In this document: piece after piece, positions 8,297 through 16,326 of the stretch
Layout: each line of letters opens with the position of its first letter
How positions within the stretch are numbered: position 1 is the first letter of the stretch
Assembly: GCF_014655955.1 (NCBI RefSeq)
Contig: NZ_BNBO01000057.1
Coordinates: forward strand, 1-56,751
Direction: 5' to 3'
Length of the DNA: 56,751 nt
From: Kitasatospora indigofera
GTDB taxonomy: Bacteria; Actinomycetota; Actinomycetes; Streptomycetales; Streptomycetaceae
Position numbers and translations under genes: made by a program
Notes under the pieces: model-generated
What the model was told of the DNA's origin: nothing
Seen by the model: the letters and a program-made list of their open reading frames with translations, nothing else
The model's database searches: none

Positions 8297-8328
8297 GGGG
8301 CCGGCGGGCCATGACGGCCGCCGGCCCC
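8297..8328 (-). terminator. Strong hairpin downstream of chaplin gene
   Basis: An 11-bp perfect stem (GGGGCCGGCGG / CCGCCGGCCCC) with a 10-base loop, 20 bp beyond the chaplin stop on the minus strand. It occupies the roughly 300-bp gap between marR and the chaplin gene; nothing else is evident in that gap. Confidence 0.6.
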
Positions 8329-8348
8329 GCTCAAGCCGTGGAAGGACG

Positions 8349-8591
8349 TCAGCCCTCGTTGATGCAGACGTTGCCGAACGCCGGGTTCAGCGCGCCCAGC
8401 ACGTTGACGCTGTTGCCGCAGGCGTTGATCGGGATGTGGATCGGGATCTGGATGACATTGCCGGACAGGATGCCCGGCGACCCGACGGCGATGCCCTCTG
8501 CGGTGGACGAGGCGCTCGCCGCGCCGGCCGATCCGAGCACGAGCGCGGCGGCGGCACCGGCGAGAACGAGAGCCTTGCGGAGGTCTTTCAC
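8349..8591 (-). CDS. Short chaplin (amyloid-forming cell-surface hydrophobin-like protein)
   Basis: An 80-residue secreted protein. A Sec signal peptide covers residues 1 to about 27, ending in ASA. The mature part is a single chaplin domain of about 50 residues with GNVIQIPIHIPINACGNSVN and GNVCINEG, giving the two Cys residues that form the intramolecular disulfide of short chaplins. Chaplins assemble into amyloid rodlets that let aerial hyphae and spores leave aqueous surfaces. I choose the GTG at 8589-8591 because GGAG lies six bases upstream and the protein then starts MKDLRKAL like other chaplins; an ATG four codons earlier (8603) has its AGGA abutting the start. There is no LPXTG anchor, so it is the short class. 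Confidence 0.93.
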   Translation of the reverse strand: MKDLRKALVLAGAAAALVLGSAGAASASSTAEGIAVGSPGILSGNVIQIPIHIPINACGNSVNVLGALNPAFGNVCINEG

Positions 8592-8879
8592 GGTCTTCTC
8601 CATTCCTGAGGGGATGGTGCAGGTTCATGAAGAAGCCACCGCCGGCAGCATGTCGTGCCTGGCGGTGACACCTCCCGACCAGTCTTTGCACCAACCCGGC
8701 CGCGCGTCGCGCGGGCACACGGTTCGTTCACCCGCCCGAACGGCATCCGGCCCAGCGCGGCCCCGGGAGGCCCGCCCGCTCCCGGTGCGCCCGGGGGAGT
8801 GCGGCCCGCCGGGCGGCCCCCGGCCCGGCCTGCGGAGGCACCGGCCGGCCCGCACGGTCCGGCGGCCGGTCCGGCCCGC

Positions 8880-9263
8880 TCAGCGTGGGCGGGCGGGCGG
8901 TCGACGGCCGGCCGACGGGTGCGGCACGCTCCGCAGGTGATCGACGGCCCGGGCGCCGAGCAGCCGGCGCAGCCGCGCCGTGCCCTTGGCGGTGCGGCGC
9001 CGCACGGCGCCCACCGGCAGGCGGAGGATCCGTGCGGTCTGCCGCTCGGAGAGGCCGAAGGCGTGCCGCAGGACGACGCAGGCCCGTACCCGGAACGGCA
9101 GCCGGGCCGGCGCCTCCCGTACGTCCGACACGGCGGCCGGGGCGGCGGCTAGGTCGTCGGCGGTCTCCGTACTACCCGTCAGGAGGGGGACGAGACGCGC
9201 GAGTTCGGCGTGTCGGCGTTCGAAGACGTGGGCGAACCCGGTGGCCGCCTCGGCGGAGATCAT
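8880..9263 (-). CDS. Shortened SigE-type RNA polymerase sigma factor, probable remnant
   Basis: A 127-residue protein. The N-terminus (FAHVFERRHAELARLVPLLT, then DDLAAAPAAVSDV) matches the start of region 2 of actinobacterial SigE-family ECF sigma factors. It jumps directly to a region 4-like helix-turn-helix (RACVVLRHAFGLSERQTARI, then VGAVRRRTAKGTARLRRLLG). Typical members have about 60-80 more residues, including the -10-binding part of region 2 and the linker, which are missing here. The open frame is intact with no frameshift. It may be a decayed paralogue after an internal deletion, or a small regulator keeping DNA- or polymerase-binding pieces. The start is the ATG at 9261-9263; an upstream extension to 9422 is open but unlike any sigma factor. 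Confidence 0.6.
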   Translation of the reverse strand: MISAEAATGFAHVFERRHAELARLVPLLTGSTETADDLAAAPAAVSDVREAPARLPFRVRACVVLRHAFGLSERQTARILRLPVGAVRRRTAKGTARLRRLLGARAVDHLRSVPHPSAGRRPPARPR

Positions 9264-9640
9264 GCCCTCGGTGCGGCCTTTCGAGGATGAAATGTGAGCG
9301 TTGACAGATTCGGCGGACCGGCAGCGTGCCAGTCGGTCCGGGCCGTGCATGCTTGTCGGATACATGACGGTCACGGGAAATTCACGCACCGGCTCTACCC
9401 GCATAGACAGCCGGGGCGCCATCCTGGTCCGGCGGCACCGCTCCCCAGGTCCCGCCCCCTCCGGAAGCGCACCCCTGAGCCGTGCTCCGCCCGTCGTGCC
9501 CCGGCCCCGCCGTCGTCATCCGTTGCCCGGTCGGACCTCCGCCCCGGGCGCGGCCGGCAGCCGCGCCGGCCCCGGCGGACGGACGGCCAAGGCACCCGTA
9601 CCCCCTCGTCCGAGGTCCACCGCCCCACCCGGGAGAGCGA
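9264..9640. other. Intergenic region between divergent sigma remnant and secreted-protein gene
   Basis: About 380 bp with no convincing gene. The first 130 bp are less GC-rich than the flanks and include a TTGACA hexamer near 9300 and a GGATACATG stretch near 9358, so promoters for one or both divergent genes may lie here. The rest is C-rich on the plus strand. No strong hairpin or repeat was noticed. Confidence 0.4.
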
Positions 9641-10117
9641 ATGAAGCCCCGTACCGCAGTCAGCGTCGTGGCCCTGGCCATGGCCGCGTTCAGCGTCACC
9701 GCCCCCGCGGCCGTCGCCAGCGGCAGCAAGGTGTCCCAGGCGACGGCCGCGAGCCAGTTCAGGAACGCCGGGATCACCTGGAGTTCCAGCGGCAACTGCA
9801 CCACCCGCTCCAACTCGACCTGCACCTCGTTCGAGCAGATCAACTCCGGCACCGTCAGCACGATCATCACCCTGAAGCAGTCCAGCGGCTGCGCCATCAA
9901 CATCACGGGCGGGACTGAGGTCGGCCACGCCTCCGGCACCTACAGCCACTACAACGGCTACAAGGTCGACGTCTCCCGGAACTCCTGCATCGACGCGTAC
10001 GTCCAGAACAGCTTCACCTACATCGGCTACCGCGGGGACGGCTACCCGCAGTGGAAGGCGGCCTCGGGCAACCTCTACTGCAACGAGGGCAACCACTGGG
10101 ACATCACGGTCTACTGA
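9641..10117 (+). CDS. Secreted small protein with M15-like zinc peptidase motif
   Basis: A 158-residue exported protein with a signal peptide at residues 1 to about 26 (ending AAVAS). The mature part contains GHASGTYSHYNGYKVDV, resembling the SxHxxGxAxD zinc-binding signature of M15 D-Ala-D-Ala carboxypeptidase-like enzymes, with the His and Asp as likely metal ligands. Several Cys residues (in NCTT, TCTS, GCAI, SCID, YCNE) probably form disulfides. A peptidoglycan or peptide substrate is inferred from the motif only; the protein is shorter than typical M15 peptidases. The ATG at 9641 follows GGGAGAGCGA. It stands alone and is followed by a hairpin. Confidence 0.7.
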   Translation: MKPRTAVSVVALAMAAFSVTAPAAVASGSKVSQATAASQFRNAGITWSSSGNCTTRSNSTCTSFEQINSGTVSTIITLKQSSGCAINITGGTEVGHASGTYSHYNGYKVDVSRNSCIDAYVQNSFTYIGYRGDGYPQWKAASGNLYCNEGNHWDITVY

Positions 10118-10187
10118 CACCGGCGGACCACGGGTGCGGGCCGGTCGCCGGTCCGCACCGGCCGTGCTCCCGCCCGCCCGCCTTCGC

Positions 10188-10216
10188 AGACCGGGGCCGG
10201 CCCCCGGGGCCGGTCT
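10188..10216 (+). terminator. Terminator-like hairpin
   Basis: AGACCGG pairs with CCGGTCT, with further GC pairs inside, about 70 bp after the secreted-protein stop codon. No T-run. Confidence 0.45.
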
Positions 10217-10308
10217 GAGTACGCCGTGGCGCCGGACCTGAGTAGTGGCGGGGAAGCTGAGTATCCGAGCGCTGCCGGACGCCGGGGTGCCCGGGCCAGG
10301 ATCGCCGC

Positions 10309-10662
10309 ATGACCGATTCCGTTGCCCCGTCAGTTCCCCGGGCCGCCGCCACGCGCGGTCGGTGGTGGCGGGCCCCGCTCGTCTCCACCCTGGTGAGCGT
10401 CCTGCTGCTACCGGTGGTGCGCGCTCTGCGGGGATTCGCCGAGATGGCCACCGACCCCTGCTACGAGCCCGGTTCCTGTCCCTCGACCTTCGCGCACCTT
10501 CAGGTCGCCGACGTCGCCCTGGTCGTGGCGCAGGTGCTGATCCTCCTGCAGTGGCCGGCCGCCTACCTGCTCCGGCCGGTCCGGGTGCTGGTCTCGCTGG
10601 CACCCGCCGCGGCCTACCTGGTGGTCGTCGGCGCCGTGTTCAGCATTCCCGCGGGCCGGTGA
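10309..10662 (+). CDS. Small integral membrane protein, function unknown
   Basis: A 117-residue protein with hydrophobic segments at about residues 22-38, 68-85 and 92-112. Between the first two lies a loop with two Cys residues (DPCYEPGSCPS) that could form a disulfide outside the membrane. I recognise no family. The ATG at 10309 gives a short basic cytoplasmic N-terminus. The gene lies between the secreted protein and a SUKH-like gene in the same direction without obvious coupling. Confidence 0.65.
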   Translation: MTDSVAPSVPRAAATRGRWWRAPLVSTLVSVLLLPVVRALRGFAEMATDPCYEPGSCPSTFAHLQVADVALVVAQVLILLQWPAAYLLRPVRVLVSLAPAAAYLVVVGAVFSIPAGR

Positions 10663-10756
10663 ACCGGCAGGTGCCCGGGGCGGGAAGGTCCGGCCGGGCC
10701 GGTGCGGCCGGGTGCCCGGCCCCTCGGGTGCCGGCCGGGGCCGGTAGCCTGCGCGC

Positions 10757-11287
10757 ATGACCGCGACCACCGATGACGACCGCCGATTCCCGCCCGCCCT
10801 GGCCGAGGTGGCCCTGGTGGAGTTCGACTACGGCGACGAGGGGGAGGGCGTCGACTTCGAACCGTACGACGCCTTCGACCCGGCGGCCGACACGACCGAC
10901 TGGCTGCGCAGCTGGACGGGCAACCGGGAGGCCGACGGCGGGGCCTACCGGATCTTCGGGCAGGACGGCACCGGCGGCCTGGCCGCCCTGTGGTGCGTGC
11001 GGCCGGGGCGCCCCCTCGCGGATCAGCCCGTGGTCTTCGTCGGCTCGGAGGGCGAGAGCGGTGTGGTGGCGGGCAGCCTCTCCGACTTCCTGTGGCTGCT
11101 GGCCGACGGTTTCGGGCCACTGGAGGCCGCCCTGGAGGAGGGCCGGGAGGCTCGCCCGGACGCCGTCCTGACCGCCGTCGCCGAGCGGCACGCCACCACC
11201 CCGCGGCGGCCGGCCGGCCTGATCATCGCCGAGGCCCGGGCCGAGTTCCCGACCTTCACCGAGGATCTCCAGGACCTCTGCCGCTGA
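10757..11287 (+). CDS. SMI1/KNR4 (SUKH)-like protein
   Basis: A 176-residue, strongly acidic soluble protein. Segments FRIFGQDGTGG-like (YRIFGQDGTGGLAALW), RPGRPLADQPVVFVGSEGE and LSDFLWLLADGFGPLEA fit the SUKH/SMI1-KNR4 superfamily as found in Streptomyces. SUKH proteins often act as immunity proteins for polymorphic toxins, but no toxin gene is adjacent, so this may be a stand-alone housekeeping-type member. The ATG at 10757 follows directly on the upstream gene's 3' gap; no strong ribosome binding site decides the start. Confidence 0.65.
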   Translation: MTATTDDDRRFPPALAEVALVEFDYGDEGEGVDFEPYDAFDPAADTTDWLRSWTGNREADGGAYRIFGQDGTGGLAALWCVRPGRPLADQPVVFVGSEGESGVVAGSLSDFLWLLADGFGPLEAALEEGREARPDAVLTAVAERHATTPRRPAGLIIAEARAEFPTFTEDLQDLCR

Positions 11288-11325
11288 TCGGCTCCGCCGG
11301 CGGGGGGCCTGCGCCGGGAACGCGA

Positions 11326-11367
11326 CGGTGCCCGCGAGGCGTGCGGGGCACGTCCTCACGGGCACCG
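11326..11367. terminator. Bidirectional terminator hairpin
   Basis: Arms CGGTGCCCGCGAGG and CCTCACGGGCACCG pair at 13 of 14 positions around a 14-base loop. The element lies between the convergent SUKH-like gene and the ProP-type transporter gene. Confidence 0.65.
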
Positions 11368-11471
11368 GTCCGGACGCCGTGTCCGGGGCCGTGCGTCCCG
11401 CCGTCGCGGCTGTAGCCGCCCGGTGGGCCGGCACGGCCGTGCGGGTGGTGCGGGCGGTGGTCGCCGCCGCC

Positions 11472-12986
11472 CTACCGGGCCACCGCCGGGGCGCGGACGC
11501 CGACGGCCCGGCCGCGGGTGCGGGCCACCAGCTCGCGGGCCTCCTCCGGCGAGGCCACCGCCGGCGGCGAGCCGGGCAGCGGGCGGCCGGCGCTCTCCGG
11601 CATCAGCCAGACCGCGACCGCGCCGATCACGGCGGCCGCCATCATGTAGTACGCGGGCATCATCCGGTCCCCGGTGGCATTGATCAGCGAGGTCACCACC
11701 AGCGGCGTGGTGCCGCCGAACAGCGAGACCGAGATGTTGAACCCGACCGACATCGCGCCGTACCGCACAGGGGTCGGGAACAAGGCCGGCAGCGAGGCCG
11801 GCATGGTGCCCGTGAAGGCGGTCAGCAGCAGGCACAGCGCCCCCACGCCGACCAGCACCCCCCACTGCTCACCCCGGCGGATCAGCAGCAGCGCGGGCAC
11901 GGAGAGCAGCAGGAAGCCGAGGCAGCCGGCCATCAGCACCGGCCGGCGCCCGATCCGGTCGGAGAGGTGTCCGACCGGCCCGTTGACCGCCATCATCAGC
12001 ACCATCGCGGCGATGATCACCAGCAGGCCGTGGGTGGCGTCGAAGGCCAGCTCGGCGGTCAGGTAGGTCGGCAGGTAGGACAGCAGCATGTAGTCGGTCA
12101 CGTTGTAGACCAGGACCAGCGCCATGCAGAGCAGCAGGGCCCGCCGGTGCGTGGTCAGCAGCTCCCGCAGCCCGCTCTTCGGGCGCTTGCGCCCCGCCGG
12201 CTCGGCCTGCTCCTGGAGCTTGCGGAAGGCCGGCGTCTCCTCCAGCCGCATCCGCAGGTAGAGGCCGATCAGCCCGAGCGGTCCGGCGATCAGGAACGGC
12301 AGCCGCCAGCCCCAGGAGAGCAGGCTCGACTCGTCCAGGGCGGAGGTCATCAGCGTCACCAGCGCGGCGCCGGACACGTACCCGACCAGGGTGCCGAACT
12401 CCAGCCAGCTCCCGAGGAAGCCCCGGCGCCGGTCGGGGGCGTACTCGGCGATGAAGGTCGTCGCACCGCCGTACTCCCCGCCGGTGGAGAAGCCCTGCAC
12501 CATCCGGGCGGCCAGCAGCAGGACCGGGGCCCAGATGCCGATGGTGGCGTAGGACGGGATCAGCCCGATCGCGAAGGTTCCGGCGGCCATCATGATCATG
12601 GTGGCCGCGAGCACCTTCTGCCGGCCGATCCGGTCGCCCAGCGGCCCGAAGACCAGCCCGCCCAGCGGCCGGATCAGGAAGGCCGCGGCGAAGGTCCCGA
12701 AGGTGGCCAGCAGCTGGGTGGCACCTCCGGCGGTCGGGAAGAAGACCTTCCCGAGGGTCACCGCCAGGTAGCTGTAGACGCCGAAGTCGAACCACTCCAT
12801 GGCGTTGCCGAGGGCCGCGGCGGACACCGCCCGCCGCAACATCCCCCGCTCGACGACGGTGACGTCCCCGACCGCGAGGGATCTGCCGGCGGGCGCCGGG
12901 GGGACGGCGCCGGCGGTGCGGGTGCTGTCGGCGGGGGCGCTGCCGCCGCCGTTGGACAGTTCGGCTCTCGATGACGCTGGACTCAA
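11472..12986 (-). CDS. MFS transporter, metabolite:H+ symporter (ProP-like)
   Basis: A 504-residue 12-helix MFS protein of the MHS family. The N-terminus is a 50-residue soluble region, then the MHS signature NAMEWFDFGVYSYLA, GDRIGRQKVLAAT in the loop between helices 2 and 3, and VQGFSTGGEYGGATTFIAEYAP, which closely matches the ProP/KgtP class. Such proteins import osmolytes (proline, betaine) or dicarboxylates with protons. The exact substrate is not predictable. The ATG at 12984-12986 is the first in frame; a later start near VERGMLRRAV is possible. It is monocistronic, with a terminator hairpin after it. Confidence 0.88.
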   Translation of the reverse strand: MSPASSRAELSNGGGSAPADSTRTAGAVPPAPAGRSLAVGDVTVVERGMLRRAVSAAALGNAMEWFDFGVYSYLAVTLGKVFFPTAGGATQLLATFGTFAAAFLIRPLGGLVFGPLGDRIGRQKVLAATMIMMAAGTFAIGLIPSYATIGIWAPVLLLAARMVQGFSTGGEYGGATTFIAEYAPDRRRGFLGSWLEFGTLVGYVSGAALVTLMTSALDESSLLSWGWRLPFLIAGPLGLIGLYLRMRLEETPAFRKLQEQAEPAGRKRPKSGLRELLTTHRRALLLCMALVLVYNVTDYMLLSYLPTYLTAELAFDATHGLLVIIAAMVLMMAVNGPVGHLSDRIGRRPVLMAGCLGFLLLSVPALLLIRRGEQWGVLVGVGALCLLLTAFTGTMPASLPALFPTPVRYGAMSVGFNISVSLFGGTTPLVVTSLINATGDRMMPAYYMMAAAVIGAVAVWLMPESAGRPLPGSPPAVASPEEARELVARTRGRAVGVRAPAVAR

Positions 12987-13095
12987 GGGTTCACTCTTCG
13001 TGCCGGGAACAGGGACCGCTCCCGTCTGACCCGTTCGTCTGCGCTCAAACCCCTCGCGGCCGGTACTGAGAGATGCCTCACCCCTGGTCCGCGCG

Positions 13096-13860
13096 CTACT
13101 GCCGGGCGCCGGCCCCGGTGACGGGCAGCGGGTCCGGCACCTCGTCGAGCAGCTGCGCGCCGTTGTTGCGGACGGAGTTCACGGCGGTGGAGACCGGCGT
13201 GATCCGCAGCTCGTCGCCGGCCGGGGTGTGCAGCAGCCGGCGCAGTTCGGCGGCGTCGGTCAGCTCGGGGTCGAGCCAGGCGTCGAAGTCCGCCGCGTCG
13301 ATGGTCAGCGGCATCCGGTCGTGGACCCGGCCGGCCGCGTCGGTGGCGTCGGTGGTGATGATCGTCGCGGTGGTGAGCCAGGCCGCCGGGTCGTCCTCCG
13401 GCACGCTCCGGTCCCGCCAGAACTCGTACAGCCCGGCCATCGGCATCAGCGTCCCGGCGGCCGGCGCCAGGAAGTACGGCTGCTTGTAGGCCTTCGTCCC
13501 CCCGGCGGCGGGCACCGGCTTCCACTCGTAGTACCCGTCGGCCGGGATCAGGCACCGGCGGGTGGCGAACGCCTTGCGGAAGGCGGGCTTCTCGTGGACG
13601 GTCTCGGCCCGGGCGTTGATCATCCGGGACCCGCCGCCCGGATCCTTCGACCAGGACGGCACCAGGCCCCAGCGCACCTGCCGCAGCCGGCGGACCAGCT
13701 CACCGGTCTCCCGGTCCAGGCGTTGCAGCGCCACCACGATCGGGTCCGTGGGCGCCACGTTCCAGCTCGGGGCGAGCGTCTCGGCGGTGGGCAGGCCGAC
13801 CGCGCCGAAGAACTCGGCGAGGTCCTGGACGGAGGAGGTGGAGACGTAGCGACCGCACAT
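13096..13860 (-). CDS. SRAP/HMCES-family (YedK-like) abasic-site protein
   Basis: A 254-residue SOS response-associated peptidase. It begins MCGRYV, so after Met removal Cys2 becomes the N-terminal residue that forms the thiazolidine crosslink with abasic sites in single-stranded DNA. The conserved block APSWNVAPTDPIVV, the INARAETVHEKPAFRKAF segment and CLIPADGYYEW are all present, as is the later MPLTIDAADFDAWLDP region. It protects replication-associated abasic sites. The start is fixed by the absolute need for Cys2, at the ATG 13858-13860; the frame upstream is open but spurious. Confidence 0.93.
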   Translation of the reverse strand: MCGRYVSTSSVQDLAEFFGAVGLPTAETLAPSWNVAPTDPIVVALQRLDRETGELVRRLRQVRWGLVPSWSKDPGGGSRMINARAETVHEKPAFRKAFATRRCLIPADGYYEWKPVPAAGGTKAYKQPYFLAPAAGTLMPMAGLYEFWRDRSVPEDDPAAWLTTATIITTDATDAAGRVHDRMPLTIDAADFDAWLDPELTDAAELRRLLHTPAGDELRITPVSTAVNSVRNNGAQLLDEVPDPLPVTGAGARQ

Positions 13861-14031
13861 ACCCCCACCGTGCCATCCCGGGGGCCCCGCCGAGGGGCCG
13901 ACGCACCAATCCGGCGCACCGACGCGACCACCGACGCGACGCACCAAAGCGACGCACGGACCCGGCCGGCCGGCCGCGGCGGCGGAGTGCCCCGGAGCGG
14001 GACCGGGCGGTCGCTCCGGGACGCGGGCCAG

Positions 14032-14064
14032 GCGGGTGCCCCGGCGCGGCGCCGGGGCACCCGC
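14032..14064 (-). terminator. Perfect 16-bp stem terminator
   Basis: Arms GCGGGTGCCCCGGCGC and GCGCCGGGGCACCCGC are perfectly complementary with a single central base. The element lies 5 bp beyond the VOC-family gene stop on the minus strand and also between it and the SRAP start. Confidence 0.7.
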
Positions 14065-14069
14065 GGCGT

Positions 14070-14498
14070 TCAGCGCCCGTCCGCGGTCGGCCGGTGGTGG
14101 ACGTACTCGACCACCGTCCCGTCCGGGTGGCGGGCGTTGAACCCGGCCCCGGTGGGCACCTGCTGGAGCGGGACGACGATCTCCGCCCCCTCGGCGACCA
14201 GCCGGTCGTGGTACGGCCGCACGTCGTCGACCAGCAGGGTGCCGGTGGTGGAGCGGAACGGCGCCAGCTCCTCCTCGGCGCCCTCGATCAGCAGGAAGGC
14301 CCCGACGGTGGCCAGCCGCAGGGCGCCGAAGGTGAACCGGGCGTCGGTGGTCACCCCCTGCAGCAGCTCGTAGAACCTGGTCCCCGCCTCCAGGCCGCCC
14401 GGGTCGAGGAAGACCCGGACCAGGACCCGGGGCACCGTCCGATGGGAGGAGTCGCTCTCACGGCGCCACACCTCGGGCGCCCGCTGCTGTTCCGTCAT
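14070..14498 (-). CDS. VOC (glyoxalase/bleomycin resistance/dioxygenase fold) protein
   Basis: A 142-residue protein of the vicinal-oxygen-chelate fold with paired beta-alpha-beta-beta-beta modules. The first module includes VLVRVFLDPGGLEAGTRFYE; the second includes LVDDVRPYHDRLVAEGAEIV and ends NARHPDGTVVEYVHHRP, the usual HPDG..E ending. A canonical first-module metal His is not obvious, so it may not be a metalloenzyme. The ATG at 14496-14498 (MTEQQRAP) is taken; an upstream ATG at 14546 would add a Pro/Gly-rich tail and has no ribosome binding site. Confidence 0.8.
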   Translation of the reverse strand: MTEQQRAPEVWRRESDSSHRTVPRVLVRVFLDPGGLEAGTRFYELLQGVTTDARFTFGALRLATVGAFLLIEGAEEELAPFRSTTGTLLVDDVRPYHDRLVAEGAEIVVPLQQVPTGAGFNARHPDGTVVEYVHHRPTADGR

Positions 14499-14594
14499 GC
14501 CGCCAGGCTGCCCCGGGCCGCCCGGGGCGACCAGGCAGGTGTTCATGGGGGTGACCGGCGCTCATAGGACCGGCGCGCCGGCCGGGCCCCGGCG

Positions 14595-15755
14595 TCAGTA
14601 GCTCCAGGGGTGCTGATCGGCCGGGTCGGCCTCGGCCGCCAGGTCGTCCGCCAGCGCGGCGATCACGGCGCGCCCCTCGACCTGGGCCAGCCAGGCGTGC
14701 GGGAGGCGGACGTCCCCGTGCAGCGCGCCCAGCAGGTTGCCGCAGAGGGAGCCGGTGGAGTCACTGTCGCCGGAGTGGTTGACGGACAGCAGCAGGGCCG
14801 CCTCGACCGGGGTCCGCGGCGGGTCCGGGTGGCTGTGCCTGCCGTCCTGGTCCACGTAGAAGACCTGCGGCCGGGTGGGGGCCAGCGCCGCGTAGACCGC
14901 GATGCCGAGCGCCTCCTCGGCGACCCAGCCCGCGCCCAGGCTCTCCACCTTCTCCGCGGTCGCCTCGCCGTCGCCCGCCAGGTCGAGAGCCGCGCGGAGG
15001 GCGGCGGTCGTCTCCTGGTGCCCCGGGTAGCGCGACAGCAGGTGCAGCGTCCGCAGCACGGCGGCCTCCAGCGACTCACCCTGGACGAGGTGGCCGACCA
15101 GCGCGGCGAAGGCCCCCGCCGCGTAGTAGCCGGTGGGGTGGCCGTGGGTGATCCGCGCGCAGGTGGCGGCGAGTTCGAAGGCCCGCTCGGGCGCGAGGCC
15201 GGTGAAGCCGAACGGCGCCGAGCGCATCACCGTCCCGCAGCCCTTGGAGTCCGGGTTCACCGGCCCGGGAGTGCCGTCCGGCCGGCCGTTCCCGCGCGGG
15301 ACGTGCGCCGACCGCAGCCCGGACAGGCAGGCGTTGCCGGGGGCGCGGCGCGCGTACAGCCAGGCCTCCTCGCGCAGCCACCCGTAACGGTGGCCGGCGC
15401 CCCCGGCGGCGGGCGGGGCCGGGTGGTCCTGGGTGTCGAGCCAGCGCAGGTACGCCTCGCGGACCAGGCCGGTCTCGTCGACCGGGCTGCCCGCCGCCCT
15501 GGACCGGGCGGACCCGAGCAGCAGGCCCTCGGCGGTGAACAGCGTCATCTGGGTGTCGTCGGTGACCCGCCCGGTCACCCCCTCGGCGTCCGGGACCGGC
15601 CCGGTGACCCCGGCCGCGCCGTACTTCGCCCGGATCGCGTCCAGGGACAGGAACTCGACGGGATTGCCCAGGGCGTCCCCGATCGCTCCGCCGAGCATGC
15701 TGCCGCGGATCCGGGCGCGGCGGACGGCCGACTCGTCCCACGAACGGTGCTTCAC
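14595..15755 (-). CDS. ADP-ribosylglycohydrolase family protein
   Basis: A 386-residue all-helical hydrolase of the DraG/ARH family. Dinuclear magnesium ligands appear as GAIGDALG and TDDTQMT near the N-terminus and SGDSDSTGSLCGNLLGA near the C-terminus. These enzymes remove ADP-ribose from proteins or nucleic acids, or act on related N-glycosides. The GTG at 15753-15755 is chosen because GGGAG lies eight bases upstream; a TTG two codons earlier is also possible. There is no adjacent ADP-ribosyltransferase or toxin, so its substrate is not indicated by context. Confidence 0.9.
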   Translation of the reverse strand: MKHRSWDESAVRRARIRGSMLGGAIGDALGNPVEFLSLDAIRAKYGAAGVTGPVPDAEGVTGRVTDDTQMTLFTAEGLLLGSARSRAAGSPVDETGLVREAYLRWLDTQDHPAPPAAGGAGHRYGWLREEAWLYARRAPGNACLSGLRSAHVPRGNGRPDGTPGPVNPDSKGCGTVMRSAPFGFTGLAPERAFELAATCARITHGHPTGYYAAGAFAALVGHLVQGESLEAAVLRTLHLLSRYPGHQETTAALRAALDLAGDGEATAEKVESLGAGWVAEEALGIAVYAALAPTRPQVFYVDQDGRHSHPDPPRTPVEAALLLSVNHSGDSDSTGSLCGNLLGALHGDVRLPHAWLAQVEGRAVIAALADDLAAEADPADQHPWSY

Positions 15756-15964
15756 TGACAACTCTCCCGTCTCCGCCGGCCGACGGGCGCCACCCGCTGC
15801 GGCGCCGCCGGTCCGGCTGCCGGCCCATCCTGCCAGGCGGGCCCGGGGAACGGACCTGACGGTCCCTCCGCCCGGTCGCTCCGTCCGGTCCGTCCGTCCG
15901 GTCCGTCCGCCCGGTGACGGGGCCGGGTGCGACCGGTGGCTCCCGGCGCGCGGCGGTGATCGCC

Positions 15965-16300
15965 CTACGGGGTCCGCGCCCCGGCGGCGACATGGGCGCG
16001 GTCGCCGCCGAGGGCTGTGTAGAGCTCGGTCCAGCGGCGGTCGGTGCCGGTGGCGGGCCTGCCGTCGCAGAAGTCCTTCGTGCCGTTGGCGGTGTAGTAG
16101 CGCATCAGCTCCAGCACCGACCCGGTGTCGGCGTGCTCGCCGGCGGTGTAACGGCTGCCGGGAGCCTTGGACTGGTGCACCAGGCAGGTCGGGGCGGCCG
16201 CACCGGCCTGGGCGTCGAGCGAGCCGTCGTCGGACGCACCGCAGCCGCTCAGGGCGGCGAGCAGGAGCAGTACGGCGAACGGGACGGGGCGTCGGTTCAT
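15965..16300 (-). CDS. Small lipoprotein of the NicO cluster
   Basis: A 111-residue exported protein with a lipobox LSGC (acylated Cys near residue 20) after a short hydrophobic signal peptide. The mature part has two further Cys residues (in TCLV and FCDG), and the pattern ELMRYYTANGTKDFCDGRP suggests a small compact domain. The function is unknown. It begins 26 bp after the NicO-type transporter gene in the same direction, so it is probably the last gene of that cluster and may be an extracytoplasmic accessory. Confidence 0.75.
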   Translation of the reverse strand: MNRRPVPFAVLLLLAALSGCGASDDGSLDAQAGAAAPTCLVHQSKAPGSRYTAGEHADTGSVLELMRYYTANGTKDFCDGRPATGTDRRWTELYTALGGDRAHVAAGARTP

Positions 16301-16326
16301 GACGGGGTCTCCGGGAGGTCGGGCGG

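Noticed and set aside
10757..11287. Immunity gene of a polymorphic toxin locus
   Set aside because: The SUKH-like protein has no neighbouring toxin, secretion or repeat-containing gene.
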